Part shown: positions 1 through 11,149 of the stretch, one piece after another | Numbering within the stretch: position 1 is the first letter of the stretch | How the letters are laid out: each line of letters begins with the position of its first letter | NCBI GenBank assembly: GCA_964019425.1 | Contig: OZ025816.1 | Coordinates: 806,001-870,000 of the forward strand | Length of the DNA: 64,000 nt | Direction: 5' to 3' | From: Flectonema sp. DT1601 | Lineage: Eukaryota; Euglenozoa; Diplonemea; Diplonemida; Diplonemidae | Translations under genes and position numbers: made by a program | Notes under the pieces: model-generated | Seen by the model: only the letters and a program-made list of their open reading frames with translations | Database searches by the model: none | Told to the model about the DNA's origin: nothing

Positions 1-552
1 TATCTTAATCCTGATATAAGAAAGAGTACATGTGAGTATGAGGCTTGCAAGCTTTTTCATCCTACTGAGGAAGAAATAGATTCTCACCTGGATGTTTTTA
101 AATACAGGGAACTGGCTGCACAGATCATGAACAAGACAGCAACACCAGCAGATATTAAAAAAACTTTTCAGGAAAACATGATCCCCTTAGTAGCTGAGTA
201 CCTCTTTGATCAAATGAATGGAGTTGAGAAGTTAAAGAAACTCATGATTCAGGCAGATATCCCTCGAGATTATAAACTACCTGAACACCATTCAAGAATC
301 AATCCTTGTAAATATTACCTCGCTGGCATGGCTGACTATTGTGTTCCAGGTTGCCCTCATCACAAAGCACATCCTTCATTGATGCCTCACTGCACAGATC
401 GTTATGCGCAGTGGCATGCTAAAAATTGTTCTTATACTCATGTGAGTACCAACCCCAACCTTCCTATTTGTAAGGACTTTCAGAAAGGTAATTGCTCAAA
501 GAGAATGCTCTGTGCGGATCGCCACACATACTTTCAGTACTTTGACGGATGA
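1..552 (+). CDS. CCCH zinc-finger RNA-binding protein, 3' part
   Basis: The frame is open from the first base of the window, so this is the C-terminal 183 residues of a gene that begins upstream; the first internal ATG at 127 is not a natural start. Cys and His residues recur in CCCH-like clusters: a partial one near residues 11-20 (C-x4-C-x3-H), Cys/His-rich stretches around residues 102-125 and 130-146, and a clean C-x7-C-x5-C-x3-H finger near residues 157-174. Several CCCH fingers in a small protein are typical of mRNA-binding factors (CPSF30-like or the many kinetoplastid ZC3H regulators); which one cannot be told without the N-terminus. It ends at a TGA nine residues after the last finger. 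Domain class is seen; an RNA-regulatory role is inferred from the family. Confidence 0.8.
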   Translation, partial: YLNPDIRKSTCEYEACKLFHPTEEEIDSHLDVFKYRELAAQIMNKTATPADIKKTFQENMIPLVAEYLFDQMNGVEKLKKLMIQADIPRDYKLPEHHSRINPCKYYLAGMADYCVPGCPHHKAHPSLMPHCTDRYAQWHAKNCSYTHVSTNPNLPICKDFQKGNCSKRMLCADRHTYFQYFDG

Positions 553-820
553 GCATCAGAAGCGAATATATTTCGCCACCTTCAACAAACTATGTGCAGC
601 CGTAGACGCCGGTTGGGGAGGGTTGTGGAGATTGGGATGCGATGGTAGCATATGTTGTGATTTCTTTTTTGGGTTTGTTTTTCTTGTTCTGCAGGTCTTT
701 ACGTAACATGAAATTGGAGTTAAGATTACCAAAACAAGAAATCGATTATGTTATTCCCCCGGTGTAATTTCATATTGTATTGTTTGTTTACTTTATCTTT
801 ATTACAATTCAGTTTCTCAA

Positions 821-829
821 ATGTGTTGA
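821..829 (+). promoter_or_regulatory. two-codon upstream ORF before the giant gene
   Basis: After the probable trans-splice acceptor AG at 811-812, the first ATG (821) is followed by one Cys codon and TGA. The stop ends one base before the real ATG at 831. On a spliced leader-capped mRNA this ATG would be met first, so the main frame would need leaky scanning or reinitiation. Sequence seen; effect inferred. Confidence 0.45.
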
Positions 830-830
830 C

Positions 831-3800
831 ATGACAATTGATGATGTACCGAACTCATTCTGGTTTATAGCGAAGAGTAGAGTTGGAGGTCCACCACTCT
901 CAACAACCAACCGACAAGCGAATAGGACAGAAGAATCATTAATACCAACGGTTCAATGGTACGCTCCACGTCATTCTGTAAGAAGTGAATGGAAAGTAAA
1001 TAGAAACATATTTCCAAGGAGGAGTCTGCCTAACAAAGATGTTTTTTGTAAATTAGAAATAGTTGAAAACATAACAAAATTTCTTCCATCATCTCTACTG
1101 TCAAGGACAATCGTAAGGGTGAGCAGCGGGTTTCGAAAAGGAGGAATCAAAACTTTATCAAATCGTTTGCTATCAACAACTGCAGTGCCTCACGGAGTTC
1201 GATTTAAATACAACGACAACTACGCACGTATCCAATACACTGATGGGTCTGCTTATGAGGGAAGATATACTTCTTCTGGTCGGACTGGTAAAGGAGTCAC
1301 TTGGTACTCATCTCCTCGTAATATTGATTCAAATAAATATTATTGTCCTGATATTCTTTATGCTGAAGGTGAGTACCAATCAGATTCTTTCATTTGGGGT
1401 GTCATCTCTTACAGAAATGGTGTCAAGGTTAGGATAAAGAACAACTCCTCATCCGGTCCGTCACTACGTGAATTAGTAGTAGCTGTAACATTACCAACGG
1501 GAAGTGCTGTTGAGGGGTTAGTTCAGGTTAAGTCTGACAGAATGCTACATTACAGCTATTGGAGGTGGTTAAAAGTATATAAAGCGCCCCCTGGTAGTCT
1601 TTGTACTCTTTCTATATACCTCGATTCGTACAGCAATTCCGTTACGCAATTGAATGGTATTTCACTTGGAATGAAGCTGTGCGACCTACGGCTGTTGCTC
1701 TATCAAAAAAAAATTTTATCATTGCCTCCAACGTGGACATTTCGTATTGTTAATCCCTTGGGAAGGAGAGTGTACTCAGAGTCACATATGACTGTTGATA
1801 ATTGTTTAGCGAGTCTGAATAGTGCTTGTATTTGTAGTGCACTTAAACTAATTCCTGACTCACCCCCACTTCATGGAGATAGATGTGCAGCCATTGTTAT
1901 AATACCACAGCAGACAGCAGCTTTCCCTCGCTGCGTTGAATCCTTTACGTCAGATGTGAATGTTCTCAGATGGGCAGCTTTTGAAGGCAGGTCAGCAGAT
2001 GTCACTGCGATCCTTCGCTCTAATGAAAAGAGAAGGGAATCTCTCACAAAGGAAGGCATAAGAGCAACAGCTGAAAGAAAGACTGTCGAGTGCAGACGTG
2101 AAGAAGAAGTACTTCAATATCATCCGATGAGAGGGAATCACACATTGAGAACTGGTGGTAAAGTATCAATCACAGAGTATCAAACAAACAGCAGTGGTAC
2201 AGGGGGTACTCTAAGTCGAATTAATGACAGAGACTCTCTAGGGAATACTGCTCTTCACCTTGCCTCATCACAAGGACACAGCAGCACCATTGAACTCCTT
2301 CTAAGTGAAGGTGCTAACACTAGTTTGTGTAATTCTCAATCTGAGTTACCGATTCATGTTGCTGCTAGATTGGGGATGGCAGAAGCAGTTACACAACTTC
2401 TTGCGAATGATCAGCTTCTCAGCAGTCATATCGATACTCGCAATTCAAAGGGACAAACACCTTTACACGCTGCCTTGTATAATAATAAACTAAATACCGC
2501 GTTGTGGTTAGTAGAGAATGGGTCAAAAGTAAACACCAAAGATCATCAGGGTTTTACATCATCTCAACTAGCTCTTACAAAGCTACCTACGATATCAGAC
2601 TATGTGAGAAATAGAAATACTTCTGAAGTTAGGTTATTGTTGGAAGCCTTGTACTGGGGTGATGAGGAACATCAAACTAGAATTCCATTAAATAACATCG
2701 TCAATCCTGTACTGCTAACGACACTGTCAAAGGAGGATGTGTATCAACGGTATTTACAACTTCTCTTAACAGGTTTTGGTTTAGTTATCGAAATCTTTGG
2801 AAATGAAACAATCGACAGACGCACAGGTACTGCAGTCATGAACATCACTCAAGTATCTCCTTTACATGAAGCTGCTGAGTATGGTTTTGATCACATTACT
2901 GAGTTGCTATGTCGATGCCTACTTGTTCAAGTTGATTTTACTGATCAGTCGGGTAGAACTCCATTATTCAATGCACTACGAAGGAATCACTTTAAGTGTG
3001 CCATGATACTACTTGAATATGGTGCTAATCCTGTAAGTCGTGACTATACTGGAGCTACACCTCTACAAGTTGGTATTCGAATGGGTTCAACAAAAGCTTG
3101 CTTAATGTTAATAGATTGGATCTCACCTGCTGAGATGTACATTAGTGATGCTGTTGAATGTAGTCCTGCTTTGGGGTGTTTGTATAAGTCGGAAAAGTTT
3201 TGCAAAAAAGTATTTCCAAAACTACTGAAGCATGCTCCGAGATACTTACCTGTAATGCCTCCGTTGTTAAGAACTCCATTGCAGCAGGCAGTGTATTCCC
3301 GAGGGAAAATTAAAAAATTCTCAGCTTCTCATCGATCAATACCAACGCCATATTTATCAGCTGTTGTTACTGCTGGGGAAGGTAAATACAAACTTACTTT
3401 ACTTCTAAGTTCGTTACTTGATCACGACATGTCCTCTAAGTCTGCTTTCAATCTCCCATACCCTGTCTCTCTTATAAAGGAAGAGAACAAACTAATAGAA
3501 GCGAGTGTAATCTCAGGAAACAAGTGGGCTTTTCAATTAATGTTAAAGACAGGTTGGGCACCAATAGGCATCCAGTTAGACAAGTCACTGTTAGAAGTTG
3601 CTTATTATTGTAATAAGATTGTAATGTTTGAAGTGTTACTAAAGGCTGGAGTATCCTTAATGGCTCCTTGTAGAATTCTTCTTGATTGTAAGAAAGTTAT
3701 CTTTTGTAATGTAATTGGATTGATTTTGTGTTCTCAATACTCCACTTCTGATGAATGGATTTCTGTAGTTCGCAATGACTTGTCGAAGCTCTCTATTTGG

Positions 3801-6800
3801 GGATTGGAAGAACAGTCGAAAGACGACACTTCCCCTGCCAGAGTTTGCGAAAAACTTTCTGAAGTTTATAAATCGCAGTTCCCATTCTCTTGGAATGGTG
3901 CCTTATCAAAAGTTATTCGTGACATGCGATGGGAAGAACAATACAAACTTGACGGGAAGAACTCGGCTAGTGAAAAACTACAGTCTCTAGTAAAATTAGG
4001 CAGGACCGGATTCGAACATGATCATTCGTCAAAAAGACCGCTTTCGATACCGTCGGCAACGTTAGTGCAGGGAACAGCGAATCTAACAAGATGGTGTCAA
4101 CATGCGAAGAGACAAACATACAAATCGACTGTTTTAAAAAGCCAAAACCGCGCTCTTCAGGAAAAAGTGTTCGTAAAGTGCGTTTTTGCTTATATGTCAG
4201 CAGTAGATTTTCATGTGAGTCCAAGTTTGACGAGTAACTGTCTTGAGGCATGTGGAAACACTCTTAAGAATGTTGTTTACAGTAAACCTTTATTTAATGC
4301 AATTCAATCGCTAGTTACAATTACAACAAAGATAGCAACCAAGCAACCTGTCGGGATTCTGACATTATCTTCTGCTGCTTCTGCTGCTGCTGCTACGAAC
4401 GTTTCGTCAGATGACCGAACGACTCTACCAGCAGTAGAGATTGTAAATGTGTTGCAGGGTATCTGTAACACTCACACGAATGCTTTCATTATAATGATGG
4501 ATTCTCAACTAAGTACGTTAATAGGATCGATGAGTTCTGGTGTTTGTCATCTTAGTTGTGAGTTAAGCAATGCAATAAGTCCTCTAGTCCATACTCTGTG
4601 TGATAGAGGACTGATGTCTTTATGTCAACGGATGCTTCAGAAGTACCCACATACCTTAAAACGGGATCGTAATTTTGATATAAAAAGCGGCAAAACACCA
4701 TTACACCACGCGTCAACATCTGGGTCTGCATCAATAGTACTACAACTACTTAAGGGAGGTACGTTTGATGTGGGGGAACAGTCTTATAGAGATAACTTAA
4801 CTGCTTTACACTATGCCTCTATGAAGGGGCATGTTAGAAGTGTATCTCACTTGATGCAGTGGGGTGCTGGTGTTGATGTAGTCTCAACAGTTTTTATGGC
4901 TAAGAGAAGGGAATGTAATGTAAAGGTTACTGATCCTCGAGGTGTTTCTCCTCTAACTTTAGCTGCGAAGAATGGTCACACTTCTGTGTGTGATATCTTA
5001 ATTAAAAGATCTGCTAGAGTAGATCGTCAAGACACTACCAACACCACTCCACTAATGTGGGCAGCAGCAAGGGGACAGTTGGCAACCGTTGACTTGCTGC
5101 TATCTAGAGGAGCTTCTACGCAAACTGTTAATGAAGAGGGTCTCACTGCTGTTTTATGTTCCGTAAAATCGGGACACCAACAAGTTTGTCTTTCGATTCT
5201 ACGTCACGACCCAACATCGTGGAGACACAAGAATAGATATACAAACGAGACTATTGCACACTATGCTGCAGCAAGGGGTCTGATAAGAGTTTTAGAATTA
5301 CTGGATGCTGCAAAAGAAGAGAGTAGACGGCTGATGGGAAATGCTGCGAGGAGACTAACGTCGATGACGACTGTTGTTGATGAATCAAAGAAAGAAATCT
5401 CTAGTGAAGTATTGGATCAATCGATTTCATTAGAAGTAGTTAATGATAAAGATCATATTGATAATAACATTGAAACTAATGGGGTCGTATCAGATCTTCT
5501 AAGAGCTGCTTCAGTTATCAACTCAACCAACCCATCTCAATTTGGTCAACGATTCGTAATGCTACAACAAGTTGCTAATGTTACTGATCCAAATATTGCT
5601 CCTCTACTATCAGAAAATCCAATTAAAAAGATTCCTTCCTCGGGGGAGGAATTTACTAGTGCCAGACAGCTTCACATCTACGCAATGAAAAGAACACCAG
5701 AATCTGGTGAGTATTCTGGTTTAGCGCGACTACGTAAATCTATACACAGCGATGAGATTATAACAACGAGTAGAAGTAGTTGTAAAGCAGTGGATCTGCT
5801 GCCTTCAAAACCTAAAAATAATATTGACACTGAATCGTTTAATCCTTTTAAAAAACTTTATAATAAAGCACAACAAATAGAGAGTCATTCCGGTGATGAC
5901 TATAAATACCCATATCTTGGTGAGGTCGCACGAGTGTTGGGATTGTGTGCACTTGAACATCGTCATAGTCCTGCTTTGATTAGTATAACAGAACAGAATG
6001 AGGAAGTGTTTTGCTCTCATACTTCAAACACATCGTTTGTTCATTACAATTATCATCCTTATCACTACGCTGAGGCATTAGGTCAAGGCGATGCTTGTGT
6101 ATTCTTACGATCTCAGAGTAGTACTGCTGTTGATATAACTTTCGATCCTAATATTGGTAATCCTGGTTTTAAAAAACGACTTAAAGAAGACCCAACCTCA
6201 TCATGGGATGTTCAAGCAGTTGCTGATGGATTCCCTACTACCGCGGTAGGATTCTTGTACACTAAAGAAATAATTGAAAAGCTACCTGTTCCATCATACG
6301 GTCTTAAGGCTTGTTTATTATCTGCATCGGAGAGTGCATGTCAGTCAGTTGATGATAAGCCTCATTTAAAATCTTGGATACCAAATTACTACATGGAAAT
6401 TGAAAGAAGTTTACTCCGACGATCTGATCATCTCTGTCAAAATGAATTATTGGGTTCTACATCGTCAACGAATTCGTTAGCTTTGAGTGTTCACTTGTCG
6501 AATTGTTTTTATGCCGTGAAGATGGGATTCTGTCATAGCCTTACAAGTAGAAACAAATTAATAAGAAACGTTGATACTCCAAACAGCGATGGATTCACTC
6601 AGCTAATGGTTGCAGTGTGGTATGGTCATATAGATGCTGTAACTGTGCTACTAAACTTTGGAGCAGCTGTTAATCATAAATGTAAGTTTATGGTTTCTGC
6701 TAACAGACCTGGATCACTTCATTCATTAATCTTATCTTGTATGAGAGGTACTCAAAACACATTAATAACATCGATGTTACTACAGCGAGGATCAGATCCG

Positions 6801-7727
6801 GATATCCCTGATGAGTGCGGTAATACCTCAGCTCATCATGCATGTCTTAGAGGTGACGTCGATACTCTAAAAATTCTACTAAGTCCAAGCAGCAGTAGTG
6901 TTATGTCATCAAAGAACCATGTTGGAGAAACACCATATCACATAGCAATGGCTCTGAGACATATATCATTGGTAAAGGTTGTTACTGCATGGATACTGGT
7001 TCATCCTGAAAATAATGATCAGGATAATAATTATGTGAGGTATCCTCAAAATATCCTTTCATTGACTGAACTATCTTCTTGGTATCATCAGGCAGTAAAT
7101 TATAACTCAAAGTTTGATCAGCTTGTTTCAATTCCTCTTATTGTGTCACAAGGAAACTTACCTTGTTTAGTTTATGCAGAACTTTGTAAGGTAGTTGGTT
7201 GTACAACATCAACTGTAGTGTTGGAACAATTAAAATATTTTATGTGGTTGGAAGACGTTAGAGAATTGGATTTCTCTGGTCTGCTTCGTGAGCTCTGCAA
7301 AGACATCTTTTGTTTAATAAAAGTTTTACATAAACTAGAAGTATTGGACGTGAGTAATAATAAACTAGGATTTGATACAATAATTCTAATGTGTGATGCC
7401 GTCAGGTATCATCCGTCTCTTCGTCGTATTTGTCTCGATGGTAACAAACTAATAACTCGAAAGGCTGGGTTTCCCCTTCTTCGTCTTCTTTCTACTAACA
7501 CTCGACTTATAGAAATTACCTGCAACAACACTTGTCTTGAACAGCCAATTCTCTCGAAACTGGCATATCAAGGAACGCAAAACATAAGACAACAGGCAAA
7601 AGATTTTTCACAAGAAACACACACGAGGAGGAGATCTCCAAAAAAAAAAAGAGTATCCGACATGAAGGTAATAAAAAAAATAAAGTCAGGAAAACAATTG
7701 GGGCGAAAGGCTGCCTGTAACACTTAA
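831..7727 (+). CDS. giant MORN / ankyrin-repeat / leucine-rich-repeat scaffold protein
   Basis: A 2,298-residue protein. I start it at ATG 831, just after the acceptor AG at 811-812 (pyrimidine-rich TTTATCTTTATTACAATTCAG); the open frame runs further up only through a TTG. Order of parts: MORN-like repeats around residues 130-200 (YTDGSAYEGRY, AEGEYQSDSFIWG), ankyrin arrays near residues 465-575 (GNTALHLASSQGH), 670-760, 1283-1490 (GKTPLHHASTSGS, TPLMWAAARGQ) and 1910-2045, then leucine-rich repeats near 2140-2245 (LEVLDVSNNKLG) and a Lys/Arg-rich tail (SPKKKR). No catalytic domain or membrane segment is evident. Such proteins are protein-binding platforms, often at membranes or the cytoskeleton, but no specific partner can be named. 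Long linkers between ANK blocks are probably more diverged repeats. Confidence 0.9.
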   Translation: MTIDDVPNSFWFIAKSRVGGPPLSTTNRQANRTEESLIPTVQWYAPRHSVRSEWKVNRNIFPRRSLPNKDVFCKLEIVENITKFLPSSLLSRTIVRVSSGFRKGGIKTLSNRLLSTTAVPHGVRFKYNDNYARIQYTDGSAYEGRYTSSGRTGKGVTWYSSPRNIDSNKYYCPDILYAEGEYQSDSFIWGVISYRNGVKVRIKNNSSSGPSLRELVVAVTLPTGSAVEGLVQVKSDRMLHYSYWRWLKVYKAPPGSLCTLSIYLDSYSNSVTQLNGISLGMKLCDLRLLLYQKKILSLPPTWTFRIVNPLGRRVYSESHMTVDNCLASLNSACICSALKLIPDSPPLHGDRCAAIVIIPQQTAAFPRCVESFTSDVNVLRWAAFEGRSADVTAILRSNEKRRESLTKEGIRATAERKTVECRREEEVLQYHPMRGNHTLRTGGKVSITEYQTNSSGTGGTLSRINDRDSLGNTALHLASSQGHSSTIELLLSEGANTSLCNSQSELPIHVAARLGMAEAVTQLLANDQLLSSHIDTRNSKGQTPLHAALYNNKLNTALWLVENGSKVNTKDHQGFTSSQLALTKLPTISDYVRNRNTSEVRLLLEALYWGDEEHQTRIPLNNIVNPVLLTTLSKEDVYQRYLQLLLTGFGLVIEIFGNETIDRRTGTAVMNITQVSPLHEAAEYGFDHITELLCRCLLVQVDFTDQSGRTPLFNALRRNHFKCAMILLEYGANPVSRDYTGATPLQVGIRMGSTKACLMLIDWISPAEMYISDAVECSPALGCLYKSEKFCKKVFPKLLKHAPRYLPVMPPLLRTPLQQAVYSRGKIKKFSASHRSIPTPYLSAVVTAGEGKYKLTLLLSSLLDHDMSSKSAFNLPYPVSLIKEENKLIEASVISGNKWAFQLMLKTGWAPIGIQLDKSLLEVAYYCNKIVMFEVLLKAGVSLMAPCRILLDCKKVIFCNVIGLILCSQYSTSDEWISVVRNDLSKLSIWGLEEQSKDDTSPARVCEKLSEVYKSQFPFSWNGALSKVIRDMRWEEQYKLDGKNSASEKLQSLVKLGRTGFEHDHSSKRPLSIPSATLVQGTANLTRWCQHAKRQTYKSTVLKSQNRALQEKVFVKCVFAYMSAVDFHVSPSLTSNCLEACGNTLKNVVYSKPLFNAIQSLVTITTKIATKQPVGILTLSSAASAAAATNVSSDDRTTLPAVEIVNVLQGICNTHTNAFIIMMDSQLSTLIGSMSSGVCHLSCELSNAISPLVHTLCDRGLMSLCQRMLQKYPHTLKRDRNFDIKSGKTPLHHASTSGSASIVLQLLKGGTFDVGEQSYRDNLTALHYASMKGHVRSVSHLMQWGAGVDVVSTVFMAKRRECNVKVTDPRGVSPLTLAAKNGHTSVCDILIKRSARVDRQDTTNTTPLMWAAARGQLATVDLLLSRGASTQTVNEEGLTAVLCSVKSGHQQVCLSILRHDPTSWRHKNRYTNETIAHYAAARGLIRVLELLDAAKEESRRLMGNAARRLTSMTTVVDESKKEISSEVLDQSISLEVVNDKDHIDNNIETNGVVSDLLRAASVINSTNPSQFGQRFVMLQQVANVTDPNIAPLLSENPIKKIPSSGEEFTSARQLHIYAMKRTPESGEYSGLARLRKSIHSDEIITTSRSSCKAVDLLPSKPKNNIDTESFNPFKKLYNKAQQIESHSGDDYKYPYLGEVARVLGLCALEHRHSPALISITEQNEEVFCSHTSNTSFVHYNYHPYHYAEALGQGDACVFLRSQSSTAVDITFDPNIGNPGFKKRLKEDPTSSWDVQAVADGFPTTAVGFLYTKEIIEKLPVPSYGLKACLLSASESACQSVDDKPHLKSWIPNYYMEIERSLLRRSDHLCQNELLGSTSSTNSLALSVHLSNCFYAVKMGFCHSLTSRNKLIRNVDTPNSDGFTQLMVAVWYGHIDAVTVLLNFGAAVNHKCKFMVSANRPGSLHSLILSCMRGTQNTLITSMLLQRGSDPDIPDECGNTSAHHACLRGDVDTLKILLSPSSSSVMSSKNHVGETPYHIAMALRHISLVKVVTAWILVHPENNDQDNNYVRYPQNILSLTELSSWYHQAVNYNSKFDQLVSIPLIVSQGNLPCLVYAELCKVVGCTTSTVVLEQLKYFMWLEDVRELDFSGLLRELCKDIFCLIKVLHKLEVLDVSNNKLGFDTIILMCDAVRYHPSLRRICLDGNKLITRKAGFPLLRLLSTNTRLIEITCNNTCLEQPILSKLAYQGTQNIRQQAKDFSQETHTRRRSPKKKRVSDMKVIKKIKSGKQLGRKAACNT

Positions 7728-8009
7728 CAACACAATACTATATTTCTTTTTATTCTTATTATTCTCACTAAAAATGAGCTTTTACAAGTTCACAGCGGTG
7801 TAAGTAACAACTTATAACAGTTTATTACGTACTTGTTGTTATTTATGTATTCGCTACTATTCATTTTCTACAGAGATGAGAACAAATGTGGAGAAGTTGG
7901 TTAAATGTAGTGTTGTTGATTGTCGTTGAGTCTCGTATTTTATTTTATTTTATTTTCCCCCCCCTTGGTAGTTTACTTTATTTTAATAAAAAAAAACCTA
8001 ATTTAGAAA

Positions 8010-8465
8010 ATGTGTGACACTTTATCGATCTCTATCGAATCTGTTGAGTCTATGCAGGGATGCAGTACCTCAGATAGTAAGTCAACCACCGAAATCGAAT
8101 CAGTAAGTGAACCAGAACAAGACCAACCAGTCAAGAGATGGTGGGAGTCGATAGAACTACGATCTGACAGCATCACAGGACAGAAGATGAAATCGATGCA
8201 AGGAGTAATTCCGTCGTTTATGAACGGAAGAGACATAAACTTGCAACCGGGAGCGACAATTTACGCTCCTACCGAATGTCCTACAGAGAAGAAGAACAAC
8301 AGAAAGGCAAGCAAAAAGCGTCGTCAAGGACGTAAGAAGGATCGTACTCCTACTGCTTCCAGAAGAAGTAACAACAGCACTAAGACCGACAACAGTGAAA
8401 TCAGTTGGAAGGACGAAGTTTCTGAGACCACTTACGGATTAGAAATGATGCTAGAGATTTGGTGA
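8010..8465 (+). CDS. small hypothetical protein with basic tail
   Basis: A 151-residue protein I do not recognise. ATG 8010 lies three bases after an acceptor AG at 8005-8006, which follows a long pyrimidine-rich stretch at 7930-7985. The N-terminal 40 residues are rich in Ser, Glu and Asp. The middle (KRWWESIEL, QGVIPSFMNGRDINLQPGATIYAPTE) looks ordered and might be a conserved motif. Residues 95-120 are strongly basic (KKRRQGRKKDR), a plausible nuclear signal or RNA-binding patch. Coding is supported by even codon use and absence of the homopolymer runs that fill the flanks. Function unknown. Confidence 0.7.
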   Translation: MCDTLSISIESVESMQGCSTSDSKSTTEIESVSEPEQDQPVKRWWESIELRSDSITGQKMKSMQGVIPSFMNGRDINLQPGATIYAPTECPTEKKNNRKASKKRRQGRKKDRTPTASRRSNNSTKTDNSEISWKDEVSETTYGLEMMLEIW

Positions 8466-8495
8466 ATATCTTTGAGGAAGGAAAGAAAAAAGAAG

Positions 8496-8528
<33 letters not shown>

Positions 8529-9230
8529 TCCTACTAGCTCATTTTTACCGGTTACAAGAAGCCGCTTATCCAGAGCAGACCCCTCCCCTCATTTATTCAT
8601 TGCTTGTTATTGTTTAATCAATAAGAAATATTTACTATATGTACATGTTTTGCACGTATTCTTTCCATTTGAGAAAACAACGGATGATACGTACTTGACA
8701 CGCCCGATTTGATTGCTGGTGCGGCATACAACAACAAAAAAAAAAATTCAAAGGAAAATTGTTTATGTTGAAGAACATACTTAATCCATAAATATTCCAT
8801 CTCTCGAAAAAAAAGCAGCAAAAAAAAAAAAAAAAAAAAAAAAAGCTGCACCTCTCTCTTCTACGTATTTCCTGCTGCACAACCTATCTAAAGGTGGAGT
8901 CAGTCGATCATTGTTCTAGTTAAAGATTTTGTGTTTTTTTTTTTTTTCAAAAAAAAAAAAAAAAAAAAAAAAAATAGTTCTGCTGTTTTAACATGACCAG
9001 TGCCGCGCTAACTGTATGAATAATACAGCAACATAACATTATAGTATGCAGTGGTTAGTGTCATGTTATTCATCAGTCTGTTGATTAAATTGGTACCACT
9101 CAGCAAAACCAAAAAAAAAAAAAAAAAACCCGAGTCTTTCTAAATATTTGTGTGATGTGTACATATTTATTTTCTTTTGATATATCTCTTTTGTTTTTTC
9201 GTTATATTCCCTCAAGAGTTTTTATCACAT

Positions 9231-9331
9231 TTAGTCACTTGTATCTATGAACTAATATTAAATTATCGTTATGTTGTTTATGATACAATACATTTGTATT
9301 CTACGTACAAAGTCAAACAGTTAACCCCCCC
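9231..9331 (+). repeat. family C dispersed repeat, 3' part
   Basis: About 100 bases nearly identical to 45538-45638, including TTAAATTATCGTTATGTTG, then TTTATGATACAA, then TACGTACAAA, ending in AACAGTTAACCCCCC. It corresponds to the right-hand third of the longer copy at 45317-45646. A more diverged relative is at 46914-47003. Homology stops abruptly on the left, as expected for a truncated copy. No coding capacity. Confidence 0.8.
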
Positions 9332-11149
9332 GAGAGTTTTCAAGCCATACTTTCATATGGATTGTTGACTTGCTAGGGTGGTGGCATTAAAAAAAAGAAA
9401 AAAAAAAAAGAAAATTTTCATGCTTGTACCACTAGCTGTTGTTTTTTTCACTTTTTTTTTTTTTTTTTTTTTGAAAAAATGTTTTTTCTCATTCATTTGT
9501 TCAGCAGTTTCCTTGCATTCTTTCGTTTCCTCCCAAACCCGACATTCTATTCGGGGGTTTACACAACCATTGTGATGAAGCTATTAGTCACAAACTCCAC
9601 CTTCTGTGTGGGCTCTTCTGTAGCACATGCTGTTGGTTTTGTTTGTGTTTAGTCAAATCTGGTTTAGCTCTTAGAATGTAACATTCATTCTACGGGTTAC
9701 TCTGAGTGGTGGCATTGTGTAAATTTCCCCCCTTTTTTTTTGTTTTGCAAACCTAACTTGCCAATCACATTCCTTTTTAATATTCGTTCGTTTATGGCCA
9801 AATATGACTTTAAGTTACAAGGATTTTATTTTTGTTTCTGAAGGGGGGAGATCCGAATTTTACTCCCCTTTTTTAGGGAAAAAAAAAAAAAATAAATAAA
9901 AACCTTTTTCATGTTTACGTGAATGCCTTTTAATATTCTACTTTACCTAATATCAAAAAAAAAAAAAAATCATTATCTGTTGATAAGATTAAAATATTTA
10001 CTTCTTCAATGAAGTTTTCACGCCATCTTGCGTGCTTGAGCAACTATCCCTGATGGCAACAGCAATTGGCGTTTTTTATTTCATTTTTTTTTTTTTTCCG
10101 TTCATTATTTTCTATTTTTAGTAAGTATTCATTTTTTTTTTTATATTTAAAGTATTCGGTGCTTCCATTTCATTTCATCGTTCTATGCTGGAAATGAAAT
10201 TTGGCGAAGAATATATATTTTAAAAAAAAAATAAGAAAAAAAAAAAAAAAAGAAATTGAAAACGTAACAGGACTGTAGAAGAAACTAAGAACGGCTTTAA
10301 GGAGCTGTATAAAGTAGTTGTTCAACATACCACATTCCAATTTTCTTTCGACTAAGAAAATCCCAGTTCGTCCGAAAATGTGATGTATGTATGTGTGCTG
10401 CCATGTCTTGTTGTCTGTAGATGCCCGTCTTTTCCTCTCTCCAAAAAGAAAAGGGAGTTTGTTGCTATTTGTTTTTTTTGTTAATTTTAGTTGTGTTTGC
10501 TTTGTTATTATTATTTTATAAAAAAGAAAAATTATTGCAACCCGAATGTCGGACTTAGCTTAAAATTTGCAAGACTTTTTTTTTTAATAATTTTGTTATG
10601 TTAAAGTAAGATACGATTAGGATGAAAAGAAAAAAAAAAAAAAAAACAGATCTCTGTGAGCAGACCCTCAGCGGTCAGCACTTATAATATTATTATTATT
10701 TTTTTTCATTTATTTACCAACAACAAAATATAAATAAATAAAAAAAACTGGATGCTACATTTGCTGAACTTAGTTTTTTTTCCATTTTTCCCTCTCCAAA
10801 CATATGATTATAATTTATCCCTTTTTTCATTGCCCTGAGGCAACGAATTTATTTTTTCTCCCTCTGGGATTTAATCGACTACCGTTGTCCTGTAGACTGC
10901 GCTTCGCATTTGCTTATTGACCTTCCCTATCTTAAATAACGAGAACATGGATTACACTATTTCTCCATTTCATCTATTCGCGATAGGTCAGAGGAATATC
11001 TCATTCAATGACCGTAAAATATACTAAGATTGGGAAATGATATGTGTTTTTTTTCTTCTTTTTTTTTTTTTTTGTTCAAAAAAAAAAAAAAAAAAAAATT
11101 GCTAAAACAACAATGAGTAACTTATAGCGTAGTTGTTGAACGTTAAAAA

